A stretch of 64,000 nucleotides of DNA from Zobellia amurskyensis (lineage in GTDB: Bacteria > Bacteroidota > Bacteroidia > Flavobacteriales > Flavobacteriaceae), in the NCBI RefSeq assembly GCF_009725985.1, contig NZ_RCNR01000009.1, positions 62,001 through 126,000 of the forward strand. Direction: 5' to 3'. The notes beneath the pieces were generated by a model. The model was given only the letters and a program-made list of their open reading frames with translations. It did not search any database and had not been told where the DNA came from. The translations under genes and the position numbers were made by a program. Below are positions 1-8,770 of the stretch, in pieces. Numbering within the stretch: position 1 is the first letter of the stretch; every line of letters begins with the position of its first letter.

Positions 1-2631
1 TCCTTGTGACTGCCCAGTCAAAATAAGACTACCATCAGTAGCCAAGGCAATCACCTTGTTTTCGACAAACGAAATGTTCCCGCCAATATTAAAAGAAAAA
101 TCATCAAAATTTTTTCTGAAATTTGCAGCAAGTTCAAAGCCCTTATTCTCAATATTTCCTGCATTACCATAAGGGCTGCCCGTATATCCCGATGTGGACA
201 GGATAGGAATTGCCAAAAGTAAATCAGTAGTGTTTTTTATGAAATAATCCGCAGTTAAAGTCAAGGTATTATTCCATAACCCAAGGTCTGCACCAATATT
301 CTTTGTTATTGTAGTTTCCCACTTTAAATCAGGGTTGCCCGGCCTTAATGGCGCAACTCCAACCATCGTGCTTTCATCCGCACTGTAAACATAATTGGTA
401 TTGAGGTTTAACGTGTTGAAGGTTGCAGAATTAGGTAGGTTTTGATTTCCTGTTTGCCCCCATCCCGCGCGGAATTTCAATTGATTAATATAAGGAATAT
501 TATAAAAATTTTCATTATGAACGTTCCAACCCAGAGCGACTGATGGAAATCTACCCCATCTCTGGTTTTCGCCAAATCTTGAGGATCCGTCAAACCTATA
601 TGTTGCGGTAAGCAAATACCGCTCATCATAATTATAATTCAGGCGTCCAAAATAAGATTGTAATTGTGATTGCGAAATACCACCGTCGTTTGTAGAAGTA
701 GACACATTACCAGCACCTAGGGTAGGATTGACTACACTTGTAGGTATTTCACTTCTTTGAGCCCTTACATCATTACCGTTCAATTTTTGGATTTCTTGAC
801 CAATCAAAACTCCAAAGTTGTGCTTCTCATTAAGTACCTTATTATAATTCAAGGTATTCGATAAAATCATACTCCTATTTTCTGAACGTACTAAATCGTA
901 AGTACTAACGGGGCTATTAAAACTAGACCAAACATAAAATGCTGGTGTAAAATTGTCCACTTGCACATTAGTGATCTCAAGACCGTAATTAGATCTAAAT
1001 TTTAACCCTTGGACCAAGTCAACTTCTAAAAAAAGGTTTCCGAAAAAATTCTCTCTGACTTGAGGAGTTGTTTCATATTCTATACGCCCTAAGGTGTTTG
1101 TGGTACTCGAATATTCTGCTGCTGTGTAAGACCCGTCTTCATTATAAAAAGGCAGGGTTGGCTCCATAACATAGCCAGAAAAACCAACTCTAGACCCATT
1201 ATTTCCATATTCAGGCCCTGTATTTTTTTTCGAATATGCATACTGTATATTGTGGCCTACTTTTATATTATTGCTTATCTGATATGTGTTATTTACCCTA
1301 AAGTTATGACGAGAATACGATGATTCTTTTACTATACCATTTTGGGACAAATACCCATAAGACACATAATAAGTTGATTTATCACTTCCACCAGAAATTG
1401 ATAATTGATGATCTTGTATCATTCCAGATCTATAAGCAACATCCTTCCAATTATAAGTCTTTAATGATTCAGGGTTCGACAACTCTGGATCAATCGGGGT
1501 ATCATCATTACGATTCGCTTCATTTCGCAACATAGCCCATTGAGGGGATGTAAGTATATTCAAATTGTCTATTCTACTTTGCACCCCTGTATAAGTACTA
1601 TAAGATATCGAAGGTTTACGTTTAGACCCTTTCTTGGTCTGTATCAAAATAACGCCATTTGCTCCTCTAGAACCATAAATAGCGGTGGCGGAAGCGTCTT
1701 TTAAAACATCTATCGATTCCGCATCTGACATATTAAAGTTTAAAATATCGTTGATAGGAACACCATCTATAACATAAAGTGGATCTGAATTATTAACTGT
1801 TCCCGTCCCCCTAATCCTAACAGTTGGACTGGCCCCTGGCGATCCCGTATTGCTTGTAACGGAGACACCGGCTGCCCGACCTTGAATAGCTTGATCGAGA
1901 GAAACACTGGTGGTTTTTTGAATATCTTCTGTTTTTATCGAAGATACGGAGCCCGTCAAATCCTTCTTTTTCTGAGTACCATAACCTACTACGACAATTT
2001 CATCCAATGTTGCCGCACTCTCTTCCAATGTAATGTTTACTTCATCTTTTCCCTCTACAGCTACTTCTTTTGTTGCAAAACCTATATAGGAAATGACCAA
2101 TATTGCATTTCTATCTATAACATTGATTGAATAATTGCCATCAAAATCAGCCGTAACCCCATTTGTAGTGCCCTTTTCTATAATATTAGCACCTGATAAT
2201 GGTTGACCACTTGTATCTACAACAACTCCTATAACATGTATGGATTGCTGTTCTGAATTTGCAAGGTCGGTTTCGGTAATTACTATCTTCTTACCTCTAA
2301 CATCTAGCTTAAAACCTCCACCATAAAAACACCTTTCTAACAGTTCGTTTGCTTGAATAGGACCCTTTTTAACATATACTTTTGGTACATCCTTAAAAAA
2401 ATCTTCTGGATAAATAAAACTGTAATCAGTTTGATCTCTTAATAAATCGAATACCTCATCTACAGATAAAATTTGGTTTTTTTCAATCTGAATTTTAATG
2501 TTCTGTGAGAATATTTCACTGGATGTAAATCCAAAAACAGTGGAACAAAGCAAGAAAATGAATGTTCTCATAATGAATTTTAATAGCTTTTTCCGTTGAG
2601 GGAAAAAATTGTTGGTATACTTAATTTTCAT
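1..2631 (-). CDS. SusC/RagA-type TonB-dependent receptor, 3' end outside window
   Basis: Outer-membrane receptor that would import oligosaccharides with TonB energy. The open frame starts at ATG 2631 and runs off the left edge (877 codons seen). Visible in order: a long basic N-region and signal segment (second Met at residue 21, then FIFLLCSTVFGF); an STN domain at about residues 45-105, which marks receptors that signal to an FecR/sigma pair; a carboxypeptidase-D-like regulatory domain at about 125-205; the SusC hallmark LDEIVVVGYGTQKKKDLTG; and the plug with YGSRGANGVILI. The last visible residues still belong to the beta barrel. The gene follows the fecR-like gene on the same strand, as in polysaccharide utilisation loci. 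A SusD partner would lie to the left and is not visible. The start at 2631 was preferred because SusC proteins commonly have this extended N-region; 2571 is possible. Confidence 0.95.
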   Translation of the reverse strand, partial: MKIKYTNNFFPQRKKLLKFIMRTFIFLLCSTVFGFTSSEIFSQNIKIQIEKNQILSVDEVFDLLRDQTDYSFIYPEDFFKDVPKVYVKKGPIQANELLERCFYGGGFKLDVRGKKIVITETDLANSEQQSIHVIGVVVDTSGQPLSGANIIEKGTTNGVTADFDGNYSINVIDRNAILVISYIGFATKEVAVEGKDEVNITLEESAATLDEIVVVGYGTQKKKDLTGSVSSIKTEDIQKTTSVSLDQAIQGRAAGVSVTSNTGSPGASPTVRIRGTGTVNNSDPLYVIDGVPINDILNFNMSDAESIDVLKDASATAIYGSRGANGVILIQTKKGSKRKPSISYSTYTGVQSRIDNLNILTSPQWAMLRNEANRNDDTPIDPELSNPESLKTYNWKDVAYRSGMIQDHQLSISGGSDKSTYYVSYGYLSQNGIVKESSYSRHNFRVNNTYQISNNIKVGHNIQYAYSKKNTGPEYGNNGSRVGFSGYVMEPTLPFYNEDGSYTAAEYSSTTNTLGRIEYETTPQVRENFFGNLFLEVDLVQGLKFRSNYGLEITNVQVDNFTPAFYVWSSFNSPVSTYDLVRSENRSMILSNTLNYNKVLNEKHNFGVLIGQEIQKLNGNDVRAQRSEIPTSVVNPTLGAGNVSTSTNDGGISQSQLQSYFGRLNYNYDERYLLTATYRFDGSSRFGENQRWGRFPSVALGWNVHNENFYNIPYINQLKFRAGWGQTGNQNLPNSATFNTLNLNTNYVYSADESTMVGVAPLRPGNPDLKWETTITKNIGADLGLWNNTLTLTADYFIKNTTDLLLAIPILSTSGYTGSPYGNAGNIENKGFELAANFRKNFDDFSFNIGGNISFVENKVIALATDGSLILTGQSQG

Positions 2632-2724
2632 AAATTTGAGTATCTGTTGGTTAACATTATTTTAATCAATTGATTCAAAAGGGGATAAAAGTGCAGTACT
2701 GTCCAGGTCTAAACTTTATTCCCT

Positions 2725-3891
2725 TTATTTAATAGTAATATTTTTGTCTTTTATTTCATATGCTTCTATTGTACTAGTTATTAAAATGCTATTTAATATT
2801 TCTTCTATAGATTCCTCTTTTCGCAATACTCCATTAAATTTAACATACCTCTGTTGGTCATTTGAAAAATCAAAATCTACATCGTACCACCTAGATAATA
2901 CTTTTGTAATCTCATCTAGTGACTTCCCCTTAAAATCAAAAAGCCCTTTTCTCCATGATATCTCTTGATCAACATTCACGTTTTGTATCCTAATACCTTT
3001 ATTTTTTAGATTCAAAACCGATTGCTCATTTGGCTTTAGAATTTCTTTACTCGTAGGCGTATGAATTGTTACCTTTCCCTCTACCAATGTTGTATAAATA
3101 TTTGTTTCGTCTCTATATGCTTTAATGTTAAAAATAGTACCTAAGACCTCTACTTCTTGAGAGGTGTTCAAAACCTTAAATGTAGCTCCATCATGCTTAG
3201 AACTAGGTGATACCTCAAAGTACGCCTCTCCATATATTAATTCTACAGTTCTACATTTACCCTTTTCGAAGGAAACTGGAAATTTCAATTTACTTTCCGA
3301 GTTGAGCCAAACCAATGTGCCATCTGCTAATTTTACATGAAACTGCCTCCCTCGTGGAATTGTTAAATAATTAAATACAACCTGTTTTTCTGATTTATCA
3401 TGAGAATCATAAACAAGTTGCTCACCATTACTCCGAGTGTATTTTGTTTTTATTGATTTACCTTTTTCCAAGTCTATAGTAGACCCATCTTCTAAAGTAA
3501 GAACTGCTTTATCTGTACCAACTTCTAACTTATCCTCGCTAACAACAATCTCCGAATTAATTAATTCGGGTGCAGATATCAAGGCTTTATTCTCATATAA
3601 ATACCCGACAATAAAGATTATAATTGCTGCCGCATATTTGCCAATCTTAAGCATCCTACGTCTTTTAAGAGTATTTTTCTCCTTCTCTATAAATTCCAGC
3701 AAAGACTTTCGGGACTTATTTGTTCCAAACTCCATCAAATCTAAATTGATGGCATGATCCACTTTTATATATTTTAAAAACTCTTCCTTATTTAGAGGAT
3801 TTTCAATCCACATAGTAAGTTTGTCTAACTCTGCAATGCTAGCTTGCTTTGTTAAGTACTTCGCAATTATTCCTTTTATTTGAACTGACAT
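2725..3891 (-). CDS. FecR-family anti-sigma factor
   Basis: 388-residue inner-membrane regulator that holds an ECF sigma factor until the neighbouring receptor signals. The cytoplasmic N-terminal part is about residues 1-80, one membrane helix lies near 83-99 (YAAAIIIFIVGYLY), the FecR domain spans about 175-280 (contains LTIPRGRQFHVKLADGT and LNSESKLKFP), and a C-terminal DUF4974-like domain ends the protein (SLDEITKVLSRWYDVDFDF). Length is normal for the Bacteroidota family. The gene lies 93 bp upstream of the receptor on the same strand and is divergent from the sigma gene across a 112-bp gap. Family assignment is firm; the pairing with the 4004 sigma factor and the 2631 receptor is inferred from position. 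Confidence 0.93.
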   Translation of the reverse strand: MSVQIKGIIAKYLTKQASIAELDKLTMWIENPLNKEEFLKYIKVDHAINLDLMEFGTNKSRKSLLEFIEKEKNTLKRRRMLKIGKYAAAIIIFIVGYLYENKALISAPELINSEIVVSEDKLEVGTDKAVLTLEDGSTIDLEKGKSIKTKYTRSNGEQLVYDSHDKSEKQVVFNYLTIPRGRQFHVKLADGTLVWLNSESKLKFPVSFEKGKCRTVELIYGEAYFEVSPSSKHDGATFKVLNTSQEVEVLGTIFNIKAYRDETNIYTTLVEGKVTIHTPTSKEILKPNEQSVLNLKNKGIRIQNVNVDQEISWRKGLFDFKGKSLDEITKVLSRWYDVDFDFSNDQQRYVKFNGVLRKEESIEEILNSILITSTIEAYEIKDKNITIK

Positions 3892-3916
3892 CTGTTACTG
3901 TTTCCATAATTAAAAC

Positions 3917-3931
3917 GTGTAAATTTTACAC
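3917..3931. promoter_or_regulatory. Palindrome in the fecR/sigma divergent intergenic region
   Basis: GTGTAAA-T-TTTACAC is a perfect palindrome with 7-bp arms and a single central base. It lies 25 bp upstream of the fecR-like start and 72 bp upstream of the sigma start, so it is placed to act on either gene. A regulator-binding role is inferred from position only; no family-specific operator is recognised. Confidence 0.3.
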
Positions 3932-4003
3932 TACCCTTGCTTTTTTGATTATTAATTTTATATTTTGTCAAATATTGCCCGTTAAAACCATAATATTCAC
4001 ATA

Positions 4004-4603
4004 ATGAAGATTACTTTTATTAACGAACTTTCTTTCATAAAAAGCCTTAAAAAAGGGAACTCCAACGCTTATACCCATTTAGTTGAACAGTACCACCATA
4101 GATTATGTACCTACGCTTATAGTCTTATTAACGATAAGGATATATGTGAGGATATTGTTCAGAATGTCTTTATGAAAATTTGGAAAAAACGTAAAGTATT
4201 AAAGGACGATATTAATTTGAAAAATTACTTATACAAAGCTACTTACAATGAATTTATAGACCACTATAGAAAAATACGGCCAGTTTTTTCATTGGAAAAA
4301 GTACATATTGAGTCCCTTGCCCTCTTAGTGGAAGAAGAATCTGGAAATTCATTCGAAAAATTGCTTGTTGAAGTAAAAAAAGAAATTGAAAATCTACCAC
4401 CAAAATGTAAACAAGCTTTTTTATTAAGCAAACAGGAAGGTCTTACCAATATAGAAATCTCGGAGTACCTAGGTATTTCCATAAAATCTGTTGAAGGTCA
4501 CATTACTAAAGCTTTTACGATTTTGCGCAAAACCCTGGATACCAAATCACACGGTTTTTTTCTTTTACTCTTTGGAACTAATCTATCTCCAAAAACGACA
4601 TAA
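4004..4603 (+). CDS. ECF sigma-70 factor, Bacteroidota FecI-like group
   Basis: 199-residue RNA polymerase sigma factor. Region 2 is at about residues 25-90 (YAYSLINDKDICEDIVQNVF, then KIWKKR) and region 4 at about 125-180 (LPPKCKQAFLLSKQEGLTN followed by the helix-turn-helix ISEYLGISIKSVEGHI). Length and motifs match sigma factors that control SusC/SusD operons. It is transcribed away from its probable anti-sigma gene, whereas most Bacteroidota loci have sigma, fecR and susC in one direction. It is expected to activate the leftward promoter of the fecR/receptor genes and possibly its own. Confidence 0.93.
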   Translation: MKITFINELSFIKSLKKGNSNAYTHLVEQYHHRLCTYAYSLINDKDICEDIVQNVFMKIWKKRKVLKDDINLKNYLYKATYNEFIDHYRKIRPVFSLEKVHIESLALLVEEESGNSFEKLLVEVKKEIENLPPKCKQAFLLSKQEGLTNIEISEYLGISIKSVEGHITKAFTILRKTLDTKSHGFFLLLFGTNLSPKTT

Positions 4604-4881
4604 TTATCTATTTGTAGTAAGAGAAGGTATTGCAACTATATCTTATGAGTTTAAACACTTAAAAAACAAAAAAAAACTGTCTCGGTAATTTGAACTTCAT
4701 TTTTTTTGCTCCCTCCTACTAAAAGCTTCGAACAAACGATTTCTGAAAATAAATTACTAAAATTCAAGTAATTGTTTACCTTAGACTTGAAGAAAAATTA
4801 ATACTAACAAAGTAAACAGTCCGGTAAACGGTTTTAAAGTAAATATCTAAAATAGTGCTAAAATTCGGGTATTTTTTCAAA

Positions 4882-4926
4882 CTCATAACCCGAAGGTCGC
4901 TGGTTCGAGTCCAGTCCCCGCTACTA
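4882..4926 (+). tRNA. 3' half of initiator tRNA-Met (CAT), truncated
   Basis: The stretch begins in an anticodon loop (CTCATAA), continues with the 3' anticodon strand CCCGAA, then a complete T arm (GCTGG-TTCGAGT-CCAGT), the 3' acceptor strand CCCCGCT and ACTA. This matches the 3' half of bacterial initiator tRNA-Met. No D arm or 5' acceptor strand (expected AGCGGGG-like) exists upstream, so it is not a functional tRNA. The break falls in the anticodon loop, a usual crossover place for tyrosine recombinases. TTCGGGT just upstream (4863-4869) can pair with ACCCGAA, with about ten extra bases between, so the anticodon stem may be partly rebuilt. Best read as an attachment-site remnant. Confidence 0.8.
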
Positions 4927-4928
4927 AG

Positions 4929-4972
4929 AAAAAAGGCTATCGAAAAATCGATAGCCTTTTTATTTTTTTTTA
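4929..4972 (+). terminator. Rho-independent terminator behind the tRNA fragment
   Basis: A perfect 14-bp stem (AAAAAGGCTATCGA, loop AAAA, TCGATAGCCTTTTT) is followed by a T-rich tract. It sits three bases after the ACTA end of the tRNA fragment, as expected for the original terminator of a tRNA gene. Confidence 0.85.
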
Positions 4973-5017
4973 TCACATCTCTAGTGTTTGAAATGGTGTC
5001 TATCTGCTCCTTAAAGC

Positions 5018-5375
5018 GAAACTTTTCCTCCCCCTAAAATATACTCAGCAAACGGCGATTTAAAAAAACGCTGGTATGTCCATTTTTCTATCCGTGACCC
5101 TAAAAGTGGAAAGCCAATACGGCAGACACCCTTTTACGGAGATGCCAATAAGTACCAAACGAAAGAAGATAGGCTGTCCATACCGAAAGGTTCTACTATG
5201 ATTCCTGAAACAAGGTTATAATCCATATGCCGACAATTCAGAATTGCATCAGCATTTACGAACCCAGGACGATGTGGTCTGCGCCCTAGGTTCGGGAAAG
5301 GAAGACCGTAAAAATTTGAACATTTTTTTAGATGAGCCAAAAAATGACCGTTCAAAAACCTCGTTTTATGGATAG
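5018..5375 (+). pseudogene. Remnant of a Bacteroidota tyrosine-recombinase (phage-type integrase), N-terminal part, frameshifted
   Basis: Translation of one frame from about 5036 gives KIYSANGDLKKRWYVHFSIR, then DPKSGKPIRQTPFYGDANKY and QTKEDRLSI. After a frame change near 5165-5200 another frame continues with LKQGYNPYADNSELHQHL and ends NRSKTSFYG-like at the stop at 5375 (actual residues NDRSKTSFYG). This order is characteristic of the N-terminal arm-binding region of Bacteroidota integrases. No start codon is clear, the reading frame is broken, and the core-binding and catalytic parts (R-H-R-Y) are absent. Its place about 90 bp downstream of a tRNA 3' fragment supports a decayed integrative element. 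Identification is by pattern memory rather than alignment. Confidence 0.7.
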
Positions 5376-5463
5376 AAATATTATTCCATACCACAGCCTC
5401 AACTACTTAAAATTGTCAAATCCTCCTGTCCGGTAGGAAAGTACCAAATCATGATAAACGGTT

Positions 5464-6519
5464 TTAGGTCCGTGCTTCCAGAATCAAATTAAAAGGGGTT
5501 TCCGTAGCTTTTCTAAAATGGGTGAATCCACCAGAAACCGCTACCTCTCGTAAACGTTTTTCACCTGCTTGGGCGCCCAATGCAAGTCCTACTTCCTGAT
5601 TCAAGGAGCACGGGGTGCACAGCGTAGTTGAAAAAGCGTAAAAGGCCCTTCCTACTGGATTAAGGTTCTCCTCTAGCGAATCTTTTGCAAAAGGCTCAAC
5701 AATCATACAAGTGCCATCGGTTTTCAAAGCTTGCTTTACGTGGGCACACGCACCGACGGGATCTCCCATATCGTGCAAACAGTCAAAAAATGCAATCAGA
5801 TCATAGTTTTCTCCAGGAAATGTTTTCGCCGTTGATACCTCAAAGGAAACATTGTTTACGCCTTCTTCTTTAGCTTTTATTCTAGCATGTTCTATGGATT
5901 TCTCATGGTAGTCGTACCCTATAAAGGTGGAGTTGGGATAGGCCTTAGCCATAATAATGGTTGAAGCCGCATGGCCACAACCAATATCTGCTACTTTAGC
6001 ACCACTTTTCAATTTTGCCTCAACACCCTCCAAAGATGGAATCCACTGTGAAATCAGATTTGCTTCGTACGAAGGACTAAAGAACTTTTCAGTACCGCAG
6101 AAAAGGCAAGTACTGTGATCGCCCCAAGCTACACCTTCCCCGGTTTGAAAGGCTGTTTCCATCTTAGGCGCATCGTGGTAAACCGATGTAATGGCATAAA
6201 AGGCACCGGTCATAAACACGGGACTGTCAGGATTGCCAAAAACCGCGGCCTGTTCGGGTGTCATTGAAAAGCTTTTACTCTCTGCGTCATAAGTAACATA
6301 GCCCGAAGCTGCTTGAGCGGACAACCATTCGCGCACATATCTTTCAGCAGTGTTGGTTTCATCGGCCAATTCGGTAGAATTCATCGGCCCTGATTCTGCC
6401 AAGCGTTTGTAAAGCCCCAATTTATCTCCCAACATGACCAATGGCCCGTTGGCTGCAGCGCCCATTTCCGTAACTACTTTCCCTAAGAGAGCATTTAATT
6501 TTTCTTCATTTAGTTCCAT
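5464..6519 (-). CDS. Class I SAM-dependent methyltransferase with N-terminal winged helix (Rv2258c-like)
   Basis: 351 residues. The N-terminal part (about 15-100: GDKLGLYKRLAESGPMNSTE, RYVREWLSAQAASGYV) is a winged-helix dimerisation domain. The SAM-binding motif VADIGCGHAASTIIMAKAYP lies near residue 175, followed by the acidic loop IGYDYH and FFDCLHDMGDP. The C-terminal region carries CTPC and GFTHFRKATETPFN. The architecture matches small-molecule O/N-methyltransferases and Rv2258c-type proteins; the substrate is unknown. The gene stands alone: its stop codon overlaps the second copy of a 12-bp repeat next to the integrase remnant. Confidence 0.85.
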   Translation of the reverse strand: MELNEEKLNALLGKVVTEMGAAANGPLVMLGDKLGLYKRLAESGPMNSTELADETNTAERYVREWLSAQAASGYVTYDAESKSFSMTPEQAAVFGNPDSPVFMTGAFYAITSVYHDAPKMETAFQTGEGVAWGDHSTCLFCGTEKFFSPSYEANLISQWIPSLEGVEAKLKSGAKVADIGCGHAASTIIMAKAYPNSTFIGYDYHEKSIEHARIKAKEEGVNNVSFEVSTAKTFPGENYDLIAFFDCLHDMGDPVGACAHVKQALKTDGTCMIVEPFAKDSLEENLNPVGRAFYAFSTTLCTPCSLNQEVGLALGAQAGEKRLREVAVSGGFTHFRKATETPFNLILEART

Positions 6520-6784
6520 AATACCAATATTTAAGTGAATAATTAATTTCTATTGAGTGGGGAACTAATTTAATTACAAGGCTAGGGCAACTAGGGCAAA
6601 AGGGCTTTCACTATTTCTTCAAATGGTGGTAGAAATTACTTTTAAAATCTACCTTAAAACTGATATTATCAAAGATGGAAATAAAAGTAAAGCACTGCTT
6701 ATCAGCAATGTTTCAAACTTGTTAAGCTTTTAATCAGGCCTTCAACATATGGTGCAGAACCTTTAAATAATGTTGATTTACCAG

Positions 6785-8770
6785 TTAAGGGGATGGAATT
6801 TTCGACGTAGTTTTTATAGGTAATCCAATTTTTGTAAACCCGACTTTTTCATACAAATCTTTGTATCGTGGATCTGTTCTTATTGCTGCCAATAGAGGCT
6901 CTTCCCGTAGCCAGGTCATTTCTACTTCATGCCTATCATAAGACTTTTGTAGCCACTCAAAAGCTTTTTCGTAATCCTTAGTATGGGAATAGTAAAGTGC
7001 TATAAACCATGCTGGGCTACCGGAGGAGCCCTTGTTGTACTCTTCGCGTAACTCGGCCAAGTATTTATTCACATTTTTTGAGTCTCCATCCATTTGTGCA
7101 TATACGGCGTTCAGCCACATCAGAATCGGTGGATAATCTGGGAATTGAGTTAGAATTTTTCTAAGTTGAATTTTTGATTTTTCATAATCTCCAAGATAGA
7201 AATACAGTTTAGTTGACTCCCGTAAATAAAACAAGGTATCGCTATATAGAGGAATGCTAGTTTCCATTAAAGCTATTGCCTCCTTTTCTTGCCCCAAAAA
7301 CATAAGGGCTCCAGATTTAAAACTATAAAATATACCTACTGATGGATTAATGGCTATGCTTTTGTCCATTACCGCGATCGCCTCTTTGTACCTTCCTGTC
7401 TTTATAGCGTAATCGGTAGTAATAGCTGGAGTTTTATCGATTACATAATTCTCTAAAGTTGCCTGATAATACTTCTCTACCAGTTCAAAATTCCAATCGT
7501 AATAAAAATAACCTGTATATAGCTCTTCCTCTACTTCCTTATTATCAGGGTTGATTGTCAGTGCTTTTTGCAACAAAATCTTAGCATTGTTCCAAGCTAA
7601 ACGCTCTTCATAAATACCCCATACCAAACCTCCAAAACTCCAAATATGGGCAAGGCCTACGTAAGCTTCCACAAAATTTGAATCTATATCAATTGCTCTT
7701 TTATATAAGGTAATAGCATTGGAATACGATAATTTGTTTTCTTTGTTCCTTTGAAATTCCGCTTGTAAATAGTATGAATAGGCCTCCCTACTTTTCGTAG
7801 GTATTATGTGAATATCAGCCATTTCATTTTCTGATATAGTAGCGTTCATTTTCTCCGCAACACCTTCTACTACCTCTGTCTGTATTTTAAAAATTTCGTC
7901 AGCCTTCCAATCTCCCACATATTCTTCGGACCAGAGATGGTCGTTTGAGTGGCCATCAATCAGCTGAAGGTTTATTTTGATTTGGTCGCCCGAAATTTGG
8001 AGATTGCCTTGCAACAGCTTTGCCACCCCTAATTCCGTTGCTATTTCTTTGGAAGTCTTATCAGTTTCCTTGTAATTTAATATTGATGAAAATGGAATTA
8101 CCTTATCGATTGCACTTATTTTGGTAAGGCTAGATATGACAGCATCGGTCATGCCATCTGAAACATATTCCAAATCAGGATTTCCCGTCCAGTTTTTAAG
8201 GGGCATTACTGCAATAGACTTCTCGCCAGGCGTGGAATGGATTTCCGTTAAGGATTCATTTTCTTCTAAAGTTGTACTGTATAAATATGCAGCTACGGAT
8301 ATCATTACCATTGCAAACAATCCACCCCAAAACATTATTTTCTTTATGTTCGTTTTTTCTGTTGCAGAACTTGCCCCATGGATTAGGCTTTCTATCTCAT
8401 TACTATTTCTTGATTTTACTTCGCCCGGTGTAAAGCCATAAAACTTATGGAAACAGGTAGTGAAATAGGTCGGGCTGCTGAACCCTACCCTGTATGCGGT
8501 TTCTGAAGCCGTGATATGCTCTTGCTTAAGAATTTCCAAAGCTCTTTTTAAACGGTATTCCCTAATAAATTGACTTGTTGAAACACCTAGCATCTTTTGG
8601 AGTTTCCGGTGCAGACTAGATCGGCTCATTCCCACCGCTTGGGCAAGACTATCTACTCCAAATTCATTATTATTCAAGCTAGCCTGAATATGGGCTTCTA
8701 ACTTGGCAATAAAATCTTGGTCGCCAGCGCTTTGAAATGAACTCCCGAAAGTTTTTTTTGAAATGGACAT
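6785..8770 (-). CDS. AraC-type regulator fused to membrane segment, TolB-like domain and TPR repeats
   Basis: 661 residues. An AraC DNA-binding domain occupies about residues 20-122 (two helix-turn-helix units; SLAQAVGMSRSSLHRKLQKM and AYRVGFSSPTYFTTCFHKFY). One membrane helix follows at about 143-165. A TolB-like/FlgO-like domain starts near 183 (SIAVMPLKNWTGNPDLEYVS, DGMTDAVISSL, LLQGNLQ). Tetratricopeptide repeats fill about 330-650. A DNA-binding domain anchored in the membrane with a periplasmic sensing half suggests a one-component transmembrane regulator. The target is not evident; the nearest genes are the methyltransferase and, across a 624-bp gap, a sulfatase. A second protein with the same modules in another order lies at 14407-16845. 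Confidence 0.88.
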   Translation of the reverse strand: MSISKKTFGSSFQSAGDQDFIAKLEAHIQASLNNNEFGVDSLAQAVGMSRSSLHRKLQKMLGVSTSQFIREYRLKRALEILKQEHITASETAYRVGFSSPTYFTTCFHKFYGFTPGEVKSRNSNEIESLIHGASSATEKTNIKKIMFWGGLFAMVMISVAAYLYSTTLEENESLTEIHSTPGEKSIAVMPLKNWTGNPDLEYVSDGMTDAVISSLTKISAIDKVIPFSSILNYKETDKTSKEIATELGVAKLLQGNLQISGDQIKINLQLIDGHSNDHLWSEEYVGDWKADEIFKIQTEVVEGVAEKMNATISENEMADIHIIPTKSREAYSYYLQAEFQRNKENKLSYSNAITLYKRAIDIDSNFVEAYVGLAHIWSFGGLVWGIYEERLAWNNAKILLQKALTINPDNKEVEEELYTGYFYYDWNFELVEKYYQATLENYVIDKTPAITTDYAIKTGRYKEAIAVMDKSIAINPSVGIFYSFKSGALMFLGQEKEAIALMETSIPLYSDTLFYLRESTKLYFYLGDYEKSKIQLRKILTQFPDYPPILMWLNAVYAQMDGDSKNVNKYLAELREEYNKGSSGSPAWFIALYYSHTKDYEKAFEWLQKSYDRHEVEMTWLREEPLLAAIRTDPRYKDLYEKVGFTKIGLPIKTTSKIPSP

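Noticed and set aside
1320-2130. Two plus-strand frames inside the receptor gene
   Set aside because: Shadows of the TonB-dependent receptor coding sequence.
4860-4926. Intact initiator tRNA
   Set aside because: No D arm or 5' acceptor strand is present; only the 3' half fits.
4776-4976. Minus-strand 66-codon frame containing GDWTRTSDLRVMSL
   Set aside because: This is the well-known false protein produced by reading antisense through a tRNA gene; it covers the tRNA-fMet fragment and terminator.
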